Shown: positions 26,391 to 36,304, counted from the stretch's first letter. The stretch is 64,000 nucleotides of DNA from Bifidobacterium rousetti (GCF_008698235.1 NZ_PEBH01000008.1:87800-151799), one strand, 5' to 3'. The notes: a model not told the origin generated them from the letters alone. A program made the numbers and translations.

Positions 26391-29300
26391 TCAGTTGCTT
26401 ATAGGATCACCTCCCTTACCGTCCGGTTCAAGGTGCTGGATTGTTCCGGTCGAAACCGGGACAGGCTGTTCATCCATGGTGCCCGTGGACGGGTCATCGT
26501 CCGATTGGACCGTGGACGTGAGTTCGGGTGAAGGATCATGACCACCGGTCTTCGGTTGGCGTAGGAGAATGATCGCGCCGATGAGGAATCCGATGGACAG
26601 CAACAACACGAGGGGCAGGATGATCACGCCGGTGAAGGGCAGCATGCTCGTGTAGGGTTTGTCCGGCAGGACGCCCGCATCGACATGCTCCTTGTTCCGG
26701 TTCTCTGTGGTGAGGGTGATGGTGGGCGTGCCCATACCATAGTCATCGTCGCTCGTGCCGGCGTCCGAGTCCGTCGACGACCCATCCGTGTTCGTTGCGG
26801 TGGCCGTGGTGGGATCGTTGGCGTCGACCTCGGTGAAGTCGGCTCGCGTCACACGGCTGAACCGGACACGGTACGTGTCGAGCTTCAACTTGTCGAACTT
26901 GTATTCGCCGTTGCCGTCGGTGACCGTGGTGGCGAGCTGTTTGCCATTGGTGTCTTCGAGGATGACCTGCTGACCGGGGATCCGGTCCGTCTCGGTGTCC
27001 TGTCGGATGCCGTCCTTGTTGAGGTCCCTCCAGTACAGGCCGCTGATTGAACCCAACACGGGTGTGTTGCTGGTGGCGGGGATGACCGCGCCCACCTGGT
27101 CACAGGAGTCTTCGGCGCTGGTGCTGAACCAGTGCTCCATGTCCGGCTTGCTGTAGTCGCTGCCGGTCATGCACGACTGGTTGCCCGTCACATCATGCGA
27201 GTTCCTGTCGAGCTTCGCATCATCAGGCTTATCGGGGACCGTGGTGGTGCGGCCGAGCACGTGGGGGACACCCTGCGTGATCTTGCCGCCCGAGGCTACC
27301 GCGTATGGGGTGTCGGGGCTGTCGAACCATGCCTGGTTGTGGATGAGTTGTTCGGCTGTGGTGCGGTCGACGGTGCCGTTGAAGTGGTAGATCACGTACC
27401 CGCCGGGATTGACCGTGTACGGCAGGTTGTACACGCGAATCGTATCCGAACCATCACTCGTCGTGGACACCGGCTCCACCGGCACAGCAGTAGGATCCGT
27501 GGACACACCCGGGAAGTGTTGCACGGTAGAGTCAGCTATAGCAGCTGAGCCGGTTTTACCATTACCTATGTTTCCAAAGCCGTTACGGCCCCACCCCTTT
27601 GCGTTGCCTTCGGAATTCACTGCAATGGTGTAACCATCTCCGGCGTCCATCTGTTTGTATGGGGCGCCAATCACCTTGACCGGGGCAAACTGGTCCTCAG
27701 CTCCGCCATAACCCAACTGATACCCATACGCTCCGCCCCAAGCCCATGCATATCCACTGGTATCCAAAGCCACGGATAACATATCGCCCGCGCTCACCTG
27801 AGTGAATTTAACGCCATCTGGCATGGACACCTGTCTCGGCGTATAGCTGTAATTACTGCTATGGCCATAGCCAAGCTCTCCGTAATAACCGGTACCCCAT
27901 GACCAAGCGTTGCCATCAGTATCCAGTGCCAAAGAGTGTGAATAACCACTGGCACTTACTTGGGTAAATCGGACGCCAGTGGGCATTGTTACCATTTTGG
28001 GCATGTGCTGATCGTCAGTTGAACCATTACCTAACTGTCGATCTGACCCGTATCCCCATGCCCAAGCATTACCTTCAGTGTCCAATGCCAAGGAGGAAGA
28101 ATTAAAGCCGGCGCTCACCTGCATGAAACGCACACTGTCAAGCGCCTTCACCTTTACCGGCACATGACTGTTGTCGGTGCTGTTGTTGCCCAGCTGACCT
28201 TTATTGTTCCATCCCCATGCGTAGGTGTTGCCGTCGGATCCGATCGCAAGAGAATGAGAGTCGCCGGCGCTCACCTGCGTGAAGTGGACACCGTCCGGCA
28301 TCGTCACCTTCACCGGCACACTGCTCTGTTGAATGGTGCTGTTGTTGCCCAACTCACCGTACAGGTTGTATCCCCATGCGTAGGTGTTGCCGTCGTCCCC
28401 AATCGCAAGAGAATAATCGTCTCCGGCGCTCACCTGAGTGAAATGAACGCCCTTCGGCATCGTCACCTTCACCGGCACGTTACTCTGGTCGGCGGTGCTG
28501 TTGTTGCCCAACTGACCGGAATTGTTCCGTCCCCATGCCCATGCATTGCCTTCAGTGTCAATTGCCAAGGAATGATTTCCCCCGGCGCTGACTTGTTTGA
28601 ATCGAACAGTTTTGTCTGGTGTTCTACTGGTGGTGCCTGCTGTGGCGGTGACGTTTTTTACCGCGTTGGACATCCTATCGCTCAGCCTACTTGTGGTTGG
28701 GAAGCTGCTGGTTCCGGCGCTTGGGTTGCTGGTGTCGTCGGGGGTGTGGGTGCCGGGTTTGGTGGTGACGCCGGCGGGCATGTGCACCGTAACGGGCGTG
28801 TGATGTTCATCGGTGCTCTCATCGCCCAACTGACCGTTGATGTTGCGTCCCCATGCGTAGGTGTTGCCGTCAGATCCGATCGCAAGAGAATAACCGTAGT
28901 CGGCGCTCACCTGAGTGAAATGCACGCCATCCGGCGTCTTCACCTGCACCGGCACATTGCTCTGGTTGGTGCTGGCGTTGCCCAACTGGCCGGTATTGTT
29001 GTTTCCCCATGCGTAGGCGTTGTCATCGTCTCCGATCGCAAGAGAATGATAGTAGCCGGCGCTCACCTGAGTAAAATGAACCCCCGCCTTCGGTATCTTC
29101 ACCTGCACCGGCACATTGCTCTGGTTGGTGCTGGCGTTGCCCAACTCACCGTACCAGTTGGCTCCCCATGCGTAGGTGTTGCCGTCGTCCCCAATCGCAA
29201 GAGAATGCCTGTAGCCGGCGCTCACCTGCGTGAACCGGACGCCTTCCGGCATCGTCACTTTCACCGGCACACGGCTGAGGTTGGTGCTGTCGTTGCCCAA

Positions 29301-32300
29301 CTGACCGTAATAGTTGTCTCCCCATGCGTAGGTGTTGCCGTTGTCCCCGATCGCGAGAGAATGAGAGTCGCCGGCGCTCACCTGAGTGAAATGCACGCCT
29401 TCCGGCATCTTTACCATCACAGGCACATTGCTCTGGTTGGTGCTGTTGTTACCCAACTCACCTTGGATGTTGTTTCCCCATGCGTAGGTGTTGCCGTCAT
29501 CCCCGATCGCAAGAGAATGATAGTAGCCGGCGCTCACCTGCGTGAAATGGACGCCGTCCGGCATCGTAACCAACACCGGCACAGTACTCGCGTCGGTGCT
29601 GTTGTTGCCCAACTGGCCAGAATAGTTGTTTCCCCATGCGTAGGTGTTGCCGTTGTCCCCGATCGCAAGAGAATGCGAGTAGCCACCGCTCACCTGCGTG
29701 AAATGAACACCTTCCGGCATTGTCACCTTCACCGGCACAGTACTCGCGTCGGTGCTGTTGTTGCCCAACTGACCGCTACTGTTGTTCCCCCATGCGTAGG
29801 TGTTGCCGTCGGATCCGATCGCAAGAGAATGAGAACCACCGGCGCTGAGGGTTTCGATGGTGGCGCCGTTGGGGAGTTTGCCGGTCGACTTGCCGTTGTT
29901 GGTGATCTTCACGTCCCAATTGACTTCACAGGAGGTGTCGTCGCAGTTGAGTTTGGTTTGGGTTTTGTCCAAGGTGGCTTTGGGGTCGGGTTTCGCGTAT
30001 CCGAAATCGACTCTGGTTTGGTTCTGGCCGATGTAGAGGTCGATCCGGTCGCTGTCGTCTCGCGCGTGTTTGCGCAGCTGCCAGTTCCACGAATAGGTGT
30101 TGGTGACGTTCTTCTGCTGGTTGTAGTAGGTCGTGACCTTGGTCTGCACGCCATCCGATGTGGTCTCGCCCTCGTTGCGTTTCACCTCCGTCTTGTACGA
30201 GCCGGAGTGGAGGAGGGTGAACTCGTAGTAGCCCTTGTCGTCGGTCGGGGTCGTCGTCAACGGCTTGTCGCCGACATGGTTGCCGTTCTGGTCGACCTGC
30301 CAGAGGGACACTTGGATGTTGGGGATGCGTTCCTCGTTCGAGTCCATGATGGTGTTCTCGTCCCTATCCCACCACACGGTGCCGCTGATTGAACCGGCTA
30401 CGACGAGGGTGCGGTCGGCCCAAGGGAGGTTGCCCATGGCATGCCCGTCCGAGAAGCGGGTGCGTCCGGGCCACATGTTGTACTGGTCATCCTTCACGTT
30501 GCCCGAGGGGGTGATGGTGATCTGCCCGTTGGCCGCCGCCACCGGCATGCTCCCCGCGCCTTCCTGTTCGAACGTGGAGGTGACGCGGATGGCCGTGATA
30601 TTGGATTTCTCCGTAGCGGTGAGCTGCTCCCATGTCTTCCACTGGTAGTCCTCGGGGTCATCGGTCCACTTGACGGTGGTGGAGTACATGACGGTCGTGT
30701 TCGTGCTGTTCTCTTCGTTCAGGCTGACGGGTTTGTCGAGTTTCCACGTGCCCGCATACTTGGAGCTGCCGCGGTCGTACTCGTTCCACGAACCGTCCAG
30801 GCCAGTGTTGTTGTCGCCGAGGAGGTTCTTGTCGTCGTTGCCGGGGGCGTGGATGACGGTGACGGCCGTGCCGGTGCGTCCCTGGCCTTTGGCGTACAGG
30901 TTGAACGAGAACGACATGGGATCGTTGATCTCGACCTTGGATTTGTCGGCGGTGAGGATGCCGCTTTCGCCGGCCTGGTTGCTGACGGTGAACTGGGCGG
31001 AGGCCGTGTTCGACGTGACCTTGGGGTGTGCGGGGACGACGCCGTTCGCGTCCACGTCCACGCTCAACGTGGCGGCTGCGGTGATGGTGCCGGTGGCTTT
31101 GTTGCCGACCGTGGCCTTCCATGTGATGGTCGGGAACGTGGTGTTGCCGTTCGGGTCCAACGTGGGTGTGGTTTTCCCGTCCTTGGTGTTCAGGGTGAAC
31201 ACGAGTTTCCTGTCCTTGCCCGAACCGGTGACGGTGAGCTTCCACGACCCGTCCGTGTCTTGTGGGTTGATGAGCCCGTTGGGGTAGGGGATGGTCACGG
31301 TGGGCGTCATCGACGTGTTGGAGAGTTGGATGTTGCTGATGGTGGGGTGGAGGGTGTAGGTGGCGGTGTCGCCGGGGGTGGCGTCGTTGTTCTTGCGGGG
31401 TGTGCCGGCGGTGTCGGTGACGGTCACGGTGTTGTCGATGCTATTGGAGGGGTTGGCTGGCGGGATGGCCCACACGTAGTCGCTTCGTACGAACCCGACC
31501 TTGCCGGTGGGGCTGGTGGTGATGTCGGCGTGCATGCGGTCGTCGACTTTCACGTTGCCGTTGGATGTGTCGGCGATGACGCGCATGAGGAACACGGCGC
31601 GCACGTCGCCCGCGCCCGGCCCGTAGGTGACGTGCGCGTTCTGGTTGAACACGATGCGCACGCCCCGCGTTTCCGTATCAGTGGGGTCGGGGATGCCGTC
31701 ATGCCATGCAGCGGTCGTGGACGTGGGGTCGTCGTGCGTGTACAGGACGGTGTAATCCTCACCCATGGTGAGGGGTTGGCCGTCCTGGGTGACGGTGAGG
31801 TCGCCGTCCCAATGCTGTTCCTTGGGATCCCAGTTGTCCTGCATGACGGGATGCTGGCCAGCGGTGAGCCCGGTGATGTTGGAGGCGCGCATGCCCAGGG
31901 TGGTGCGGACCTGGGCGCCGGGCTTGTTGTTGGAGGCGCCGGCGACGGTGTCGGTGTCGTTGTGGTACACGGTCTGGTTCGAGGTGGAGGTCTGGAAGTC
32001 GAGGCTTTCGGGGTCGAACAGGGTTTTGCCGGGCGTGTACGGGCGGGCGAGTTCCTTCCAGTAGATGTAGCCGGGCACGCCGTCGGGACGGTTCACGATG
32101 CCGCGCGTCCAGTCGTTGTTCGCGTACGGGTAGCCCGCCAGGGAGCCGGTGTCCGTGGAGGCGGTGGATTGGTCGCGCGGCTGGTTCATGCCGGGTTCGG
32201 TGCCGTCGCCCATGTTCTGCAACGCGTCCGCTCCGGTGGAGGCGAACGACCCCTTGTCGGGGGTGATCTGGATGTCCCAGACGCGTTGGGATCCGGGTTG

Positions 32301-33245
32301 CATGTCCTTGACCGCGGTGGCGGGCATGGACCAGTCGAGTGTCTGGTCGCCGGTCAAATGTTCGAGCCGGAGCATGCCGTCCTTGACGGGCAGGGTCTTC
32401 CCGCCCAGGGTCCATACGGTGTCCGTGGGCCATTTCGACACGTTCACGTTCGCGTTCCACAGGCCGGAGGTGGACGCGCCATGGCTGGTGGTGTATCCGG
32501 GGTAGGTGAGGGGTTTGACTTTGAGGTCGAACCGGCCGGTGAGACTGCCGGTGGACGCCCATGTGGCGCGGCGTTCCCACGCGCCGTACGGCTTGTCGGG
32601 GAACCCGCCGTTATCCATGATAAGGTCGGCTGCCGGTGCGGAGACGACGGTGACTTCGTCCGACGGGTAGTTGACCTCCGACCCGGTTTCGCCCACGCGG
32701 CTCACGGTGAGTTTCGGCTGCTGGTTTTTCTGGGCGACGCCGCCGGTGTCCTTGGCGGTCAGCACGAGTTTCTGGTCGAGGGTTTCGACCGCGCCGGCGG
32801 GCACGGTGTACACACACGCGTCACCCTCACGGGCGGCGGTCACCAATTGGCCGGACTGGCAGTAGCCGGCCACCACGTCACCCGCTTGCAAGTAGGGTGC
32901 GTCCTGCAGGTTCCAGGCGACTTTGACCTGTCGTTTCTGGGCGGCGGTAAAGCTGAGTTTCAGCGAGTATTCGACCGTATCCCCGGAGCTGACGACCCCG
33001 TCCTTGGGGTCGTCATCGCCGATCGGGAACCCGTTATCCGAATTGACGAACGTCTGGGCGGAAGTCCCATGACCGGTACCATCACGCGTCTCGATCAGCT
33101 TCGCCGTCGCGTAGGACGGTCGGACTGTGGGTTCAGCAGCAAACGCCGGGGGGGGGGTGACGGTTTGGGCTGTTATTTCGGCGAACGCCATGCCCGCGAG
33201 GGCGAGCATGGCGGTGATGGTGTGGAATGGACGCGTGGCGTTCAT
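26391..33245 (-). CDS. 2284-aa pilus-associated adhesin with two blocks of seven RCC1 repeats (LPFTG)
   Basis: Start ATG 33245 overlaps the sortase stop (ATGA). Signal peptide 1-36, containing the C10 tract. Residues about 40-940 are beta-sandwich adhesin material (actinobacterial surface/isopeptide type). An SdrD B-type domain with a calcium-like loop starts near 950 (SISGTVWWDRDENTIMDSNE). Residues about 1128-1895 hold fourteen about 52-residue RCC1 units (HSLAIGDDGNTYAWGNN, then GQLGNNST), split 7+7 by an about 65-residue linker. A second SdrD B-like domain starts near 2065 (SISGLYWRDLNKDGIRQD). LPFTG lies near 2200, then a membrane helix and an unusually long polar tail of about 56 residues. 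Probably the tip or largest accessory pilin of locus 2. Confidence 0.88.
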   Translation of the reverse strand: MNATRPFHTITAMLALAGMAFAEITAQTVTPPPAFAAEPTVRPSYATAKLIETRDGTGHGTSAQTFVNSDNGFPIGDDDPKDGVVSSGDTVEYSLKLSFTAAQKRQVKVAWNLQDAPYLQAGDVVAGYCQSGQLVTAAREGDACVYTVPAGAVETLDQKLVLTAKDTGGVAQKNQQPKLTVSRVGETGSEVNYPSDEVTVVSAPAADLIMDNGGFPDKPYGAWERRATWASTGSLTGRFDLKVKPLTYPGYTTSHGASTSGLWNANVNVSKWPTDTVWTLGGKTLPVKDGMLRLEHLTGDQTLDWSMPATAVKDMQPGSQRVWDIQITPDKGSFASTGADALQNMGDGTEPGMNQPRDQSTASTDTGSLAGYPYANNDWTRGIVNRPDGVPGYIYWKELARPYTPGKTLFDPESLDFQTSTSNQTVYHNDTDTVAGASNNKPGAQVRTTLGMRASNITGLTAGQHPVMQDNWDPKEQHWDGDLTVTQDGQPLTMGEDYTVLYTHDDPTSTTAAWHDGIPDPTDTETRGVRIVFNQNAHVTYGPGAGDVRAVFLMRVIADTSNGNVKVDDRMHADITTSPTGKVGFVRSDYVWAIPPANPSNSIDNTVTVTDTAGTPRKNNDATPGDTATYTLHPTISNIQLSNTSMTPTVTIPYPNGLINPQDTDGSWKLTVTGSGKDRKLVFTLNTKDGKTTPTLDPNGNTTFPTITWKATVGNKATGTITAAATLSVDVDANGVVPAHPKVTSNTASAQFTVSNQAGESGILTADKSKVEINDPMSFSFNLYAKGQGRTGTAVTVIHAPGNDDKNLLGDNNTGLDGSWNEYDRGSSKYAGTWKLDKPVSLNEENSTNTTVMYSTTVKWTDDPEDYQWKTWEQLTATEKSNITAIRVTSTFEQEGAGSMPVAAANGQITITPSGNVKDDQYNMWPGRTRFSDGHAMGNLPWADRTLVVAGSISGTVWWDRDENTIMDSNEERIPNIQVSLWQVDQNGNHVGDKPLTTTPTDDKGYYEFTLLHSGSYKTEVKRNEGETTSDGVQTKVTTYYNQQKNVTNTYSWNWQLRKHARDDSDRIDLYIGQNQTRVDFGYAKPDPKATLDKTQTKLNCDDTSCEVNWDVKITNNGKSTGKLPNGATIETLSAGGSHSLAIGSDGNTYAWGNNSSGQLGNNSTDASTVPVKVTMPEGVHFTQVSGGYSHSLAIGDNGNTYAWGNNYSGQLGNNSTDASTVPVLVTMPDGVHFTQVSAGYYHSLAIGDDGNTYAWGNNIQGELGNNSTNQSNVPVMVKMPEGVHFTQVSAGDSHSLAIGDNGNTYAWGDNYYGQLGNDSTNLSRVPVKVTMPEGVRFTQVSAGYRHSLAIGDDGNTYAWGANWYGELGNASTNQSNVPVQVKIPKAGVHFTQVSAGYYHSLAIGDDDNAYAWGNNNTGQLGNASTNQSNVPVQVKTPDGVHFTQVSADYGYSLAIGSDGNTYAWGRNINGQLGDESTDEHHTPVTVHMPAGVTTKPGTHTPDDTSNPSAGTSSFPTTSRLSDRMSNAVKNVTATAGTTSRTPDKTVRFKQVSAGGNHSLAIDTEGNAWAWGRNNSGQLGNNSTADQSNVPVKVTMPKGVHFTQVSAGDDYSLAIGDDGNTYAWGYNLYGELGNNSTIQQSSVPVKVTMPDGVHFTQVSAGDSHSLAIGSDGNTYAWGWNNKGQLGNNSTDNSHVPVKVKALDSVRFMQVSAGFNSSSLALDTEGNAWAWGYGSDRQLGNGSTDDQHMPKMVTMPTGVRFTQVSASGYSHSLALDTDGNAWSWGTGYYGELGYGHSSNYSYTPRQVSMPDGVKFTQVSAGDMLSVALDTSGYAWAWGGAYGYQLGYGGAEDQFAPVKVIGAPYKQMDAGDGYTIAVNSEGNAKGWGRNGFGNIGNGKTGSAAIADSTVQHFPGVSTDPTAVPVEPVSTTSDGSDTIRVYNLPYTVNPGGYVIYHFNGTVDRTTAEQLIHNQAWFDSPDTPYAVASGGKITQGVPHVLGRTTTVPDKPDDAKLDRNSHDVTGNQSCMTGSDYSKPDMEHWFSTSAEDSCDQVGAVIPATSNTPVLGSISGLYWRDLNKDGIRQDTETDRIPGQQVILEDTNGKQLATTVTDGNGEYKFDKLKLDTYRVRFSRVTRADFTEVDANDPTTATATNTDGSSTDSDAGTSDDDYGMGTPTITLTTENRNKEHVDAGVLPDKPYTSMLPFTGVIILPLVLLLSIGFLIGAIILLRQPKTGGHDPSPELTSTVQSDDDPSTGTMDEQPVPVSTGTIQHLEPDGKGGDPISN
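27540..29870 (-). repeat. Fourteen in-frame RCC1 repeats (two blocks of seven)
   Basis: Units of roughly 156 bp encode HSLAIG/D-GNTYAWG-N-xGQLGN. Block one spans about 28800-29870, block two about 27540-28610, with a Thr/Ser/Pro linker between. Adjacent units are similar enough at DNA level for slippage or recombination. RCC1 folds are seven-bladed propellers, so each block could close one ring. Confidence 0.85.
33148..33157 (-). other. 10-base G tract (C tract in the mRNA) in the signal-peptide codons of the RCC1 pilin
   Basis: The run encodes the Pro-Pro-Pro before the signal cleavage site (TVTPPPAFAAE). In this state the frame is open. A gain or loss of one base would truncate the protein within its leader. 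Length-variable G tracts of this kind are reported to switch sortase pili in bifidobacteria. Confidence 0.75.
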
Positions 33246-34186
33246 GTCCTGGGCTTCCTTTCCTTGTTGAAACGGATGATGCCGAGTGTGGTGAGCGTGA
33301 CGATGGTGACCACGAGCCACACGCCGGCGATCCAGGCGATGAGGATGAGGTTGGACCGGTCCTTGGGCGCGTCCTCGGGGTTGGGTGCGGGATGCGGCAT
33401 GGTGGTGCGTTGCCCGGTGACGAGGAGACGCTGGTTGTTCACGCCGTACGGCGTGCAGGTCAACAGGGTGACCTGGTCTTTGCCGGGGGTGATGTGGATC
33501 CGGCTGAAATCGTTGGGGTCGACGACGGTGATGTCATTGACCTTGTAGGCGAGGGTCTGGTCGAGGACTTTGATGTAGAACACGTCGCCCACGCGTCCCT
33601 GGCGCAGGGACAGTTTGTCGAACATGAGCCGGTCCGCGAGACCGGTGTGCGCGCTGATGACGCTGTGCGTGTTCACGCCGCCGACCGGCAGGCTGGTGCC
33701 GTACAGGTGTCCGGCGCCGGCGGCGAGGGTCGCTTCGTCGGTGCCGTGGCGGATGGGCAGGTTGATGCCGAGTCTCGGGTAGAGGATCGTGGCCATGATC
33801 CCGTCGGCGGGCGTGTCCAATTGGCTTTGGTAGGTCTTGTCCTGGGCGGCGATCGAACTGGTGCCGCCGCTCCAAGGGTCGACGGCTTCGCCGATGACCT
33901 GCGCACCGTCCTCGTACAACCGTTGGTTGTATTGGCGGGCGCGTGTGAGTTCGGCGGCGGTGGCCTGTTTCTGCATGCGGGCCACCGCGTCCGAATGCGC
34001 GGATGACAGGCTGGTGTCGGCCGCGCCGTTGCCGAGCATGAGCGCGAACGGGATGGTGGCGAACAGGCCGGAACACGCCAGGAGCACGAGTCCGGCGATG
34101 ATCCTCCTGCCGACCGGCCTACGGTCGGTCGACGTTCGGATCCTCGTGACGGTGCTGGTGGTGGCGTGTCCGGCCTTGTGCCTCAT
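33242..34186 (-). CDS. srtC: Class C (pilus-polymerising) sortase
   Basis: 314 aa. It joins pilin subunits by transpeptidation at LPxTG-like sites. Catalytic residues are seen: His180 in ISAHTG, Cys244 in TLLTCTPYG and Arg253 in NQRLLVTG. A lid motif DPW (103-105) marks class C. It has transmembrane helices near both ends (about 29-52 and 281-303), another class C feature. It sits between the major pilin and the RCC1 pilin and is coupled to the latter by ATGA, so all three are co-expressed. It is the only class C sortase in the window and probably serves both pilus loci. Confidence 0.93.
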   Translation of the reverse strand: MRHKAGHATTSTVTRIRTSTDRRPVGRRIIAGLVLLACSGLFATIPFALMLGNGAADTSLSSAHSDAVARMQKQATAAELTRARQYNQRLYEDGAQVIGEAVDPWSGGTSSIAAQDKTYQSQLDTPADGIMATILYPRLGINLPIRHGTDEATLAAGAGHLYGTSLPVGGVNTHSVISAHTGLADRLMFDKLSLRQGRVGDVFYIKVLDQTLAYKVNDITVVDPNDFSRIHITPGKDQVTLLTCTPYGVNNQRLLVTGQRTTMPHPAPNPEDAPKDRSNLILIAWIAGVWLVVTIVTLTTLGIIRFNKERKPRT

Positions 34187-34246
34187 CCCGTGATGCCTTC
34201 CGCTCGGATTGAATGGTTACCTGATCGTGGATGATCCCAATCGGGG

Positions 34247-36040
34247 TCAGGCGCGCTGCTTGCGCAGGAGGATGCCGGCGCCGAGGGCGCAGGCGACGAA
34301 ACCGGCCGCGTAGATCGCCAGCCAGGAGGCACCGGTCTTCGGCATCTCGAGCAGGTTGCGCACGTTCTTCACGGTCACGGTCTCCTTGGAGTCGCTCGAA
34401 GTCAGGTTGTTCGCGTCGCCCTTGAAATCGGTGACGACATTCTTGCCTGCGAACTTGTCGGTCATGCCGTTGATCGGGTCGATGGTCAGCTCGAACGACG
34501 GGAGGGCCGGGGCTCCGAGCGGGCTCTTGGTCTCGGTGACGGTGTAGTTCGTGTGGTCGAGACCCTGGATGATCACATTGCCGGAATTCGGGGTGACGAA
34601 CTTCGTGTCACCCTTCTCGCCCTCGAGGGCCGGACGGTAGATGTTCGGATCGGTATTGTTATCTTTCGCAGCCTGGCTCACGGCGACGAGGGTGATCGGC
34701 TGGGAGGTCTGGCCCTGGGCCAGGGTCTTCGCGATCGTGAACTCGGCGCCGGCGAGCGGCTGGCCGGACGCGTCGACCTTGTGCAGGTTGAACCGGCCGG
34801 TGTACGTGTGGGTGGTGTTGCCAGGGGTCTTCTCGAGGTCCTCGAAGTTGTTCGGGTTGTGCGAGTACTGGAGGTCGACGGTGTTGTCGTTGGACTGGCT
34901 GCCCTCGTTGGTGCTGATCTTGGCGTCCTTGTTGAGGACGGCGGTGTATTCGACGACGACCTGCGCGTTCACCGGGAACAGGGCCTTGAGCTCGTCGGTG
35001 GCGAGCACGTTGGACTTGCCGTCTGCGGTCGGGGCGAACACGATGGAGAACTCGGTGGCGCCATCCGCGTCCTCACCTTGGACCGGGGTCGGACCGTTGA
35101 GCTTGTACTGGGTGTCCTTGGCGACGTCCTTGTTGTTGACCTGAACCTTGGTGATGTCCTTGAACGTGAGACCCTTGGACAGGGTATCGTGCAGGATCAG
35201 CTGGAACTGGTCGTAACCGGTCCAGTTCGGCACGGTGGTCTTGAGCCGGTAGGTGACCGTGTCGCCGATCTGTACCGTGTTCTCATCCCTCTCCCGGTCG
35301 CCTTCGACGATCTTCTTCTCGACGGTCGTGTCGTTCGGCTTGTACTCGACCGAGCCCAGAGTCTGCTGCTTGCCGTTCGTGCCGGCGAGCTTGGTGAGGT
35401 TGTTGATGCCGGTGCCGATCATCATCGGGATGGACGCCTTGCCCTGTGCGGTCTGGTCGACGATCAGGTACAGGCCCGGATCAACGGTCGCGGACAGCTC
35501 GTTCTTGTTGTCCTTGACCGGGGCGAGCGTGACGGCGGCCTTGTCACCGGTGACCGCCTGGTCCTTGGCGAGGGCGGTCAGCAGGTTACGCAGACGGCCC
35601 GTGTACGGGGTGGTCTGGGAGTCGAGGAGGTTCTGCGCGACCCACGGGATCGGGTTCGCCGCGTCATATCCCTGAGGTGCGACCGGCTGGTTCTTGTCAT
35701 CCTTGTCGAACACGTTGGCCTTGAGCGCGGTGTCGATGTTGGCGGCGAAGTTGGTGGTGGTGATGTCGTAGCCGTTGATCAGGTCACCGGTGTATGAGCC
35801 GGCCGTGTACGTGCCCAGGCGGATGGCCTTCAGCGTCTTGCCGCTGATGTCCTCGCCCGCAGTCACGGTCAACGGCTGCTGGACCTTCAACTGGTCCGGG
35901 GTGAACTGGGCGGCAGTGGGGGCCGGGGCCGGGTCTTCGCCGGCGGCCATGGCCGGGGCCACGCCCGTAGCCAGCATCGCCGCCGAAACGGCCACGCCGG
36001 CCAACGCGGTCAGCGCCTTGCGAATGGTGGAATTCAACAT
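34247..36040 (-). CDS. Major fimbrial subunit of pilus locus 2 (MPKTG)
   Basis: 597 aa from the ATG at 36040 (GAAGGAACGG upstream); upstream in-frame codons lack an RBS. Signal peptide about 1-33 (VAPAMAAGE). FimA-like isopeptide pilin: an N-terminal domain ends in a pilin-motif-like VEYKPNDT with the candidate polymerising Lys. A middle domain follows (TVTYRLKTTVPNWTGYDQFQ), and the C-terminal Cna-B domain has E-box YTVTETKSPLG. The sorting signal is EMPKTG with Met in place of Leu, then a membrane helix and RKQRA. It is first gene of the pilin-sortase-RCC1 operon. Confidence 0.92.
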   Translation of the reverse strand: MLNSTIRKALTALAGVAVSAAMLATGVAPAMAAGEDPAPAPTAAQFTPDQLKVQQPLTVTAGEDISGKTLKAIRLGTYTAGSYTGDLINGYDITTTNFAANIDTALKANVFDKDDKNQPVAPQGYDAANPIPWVAQNLLDSQTTPYTGRLRNLLTALAKDQAVTGDKAAVTLAPVKDNKNELSATVDPGLYLIVDQTAQGKASIPMMIGTGINNLTKLAGTNGKQQTLGSVEYKPNDTTVEKKIVEGDRERDENTVQIGDTVTYRLKTTVPNWTGYDQFQLILHDTLSKGLTFKDITKVQVNNKDVAKDTQYKLNGPTPVQGEDADGATEFSIVFAPTADGKSNVLATDELKALFPVNAQVVVEYTAVLNKDAKISTNEGSQSNDNTVDLQYSHNPNNFEDLEKTPGNTTHTYTGRFNLHKVDASGQPLAGAEFTIAKTLAQGQTSQPITLVAVSQAAKDNNTDPNIYRPALEGEKGDTKFVTPNSGNVIIQGLDHTNYTVTETKSPLGAPALPSFELTIDPINGMTDKFAGKNVVTDFKGDANNLTSSDSKETVTVKNVRNLLEMPKTGASWLAIYAAGFVACALGAGILLRKQRA

Positions 36041-36285
36041 CGTCTTTCCGTTCCTTCCTATGTGGTGAACGTGACGGGACACGACGGTCGCGCCCCGACT
36101 GCGAACGCCCGCACGGGATTGCCGGAACGTACAAAAACCGGTATCGACGGCGGACGCGCCCCATCCCACAGAGAACAGGGTGGGGCATCAACCGCATCAC
36201 ATGACCCAACCCATAACCCGACCCGTTATCGGAAAACCGGTATGACAGGAAGACAGAAAAAACGAAAAGAACAGAAGGACGTGAT

Positions 36286-36304
36286 CGGGACGTATAGTGT
36301 CCCG
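36286..36304. promoter_or_regulatory. Inverted repeat enclosing TATAGT
   Basis: CGGGAC and GTCCCG flank a 7-base centre containing TATAGT. It lies about 250 bases upstream of the locus 2 major pilin. A promoter-overlapping operator is possible; orientation is unclear. Confidence 0.35.

Noticed and set aside
28164..30392. 742-codon plus-strand open frame
   Set aside because: Antisense of the RCC1 array; periodicity derives from the minus-strand repeats.
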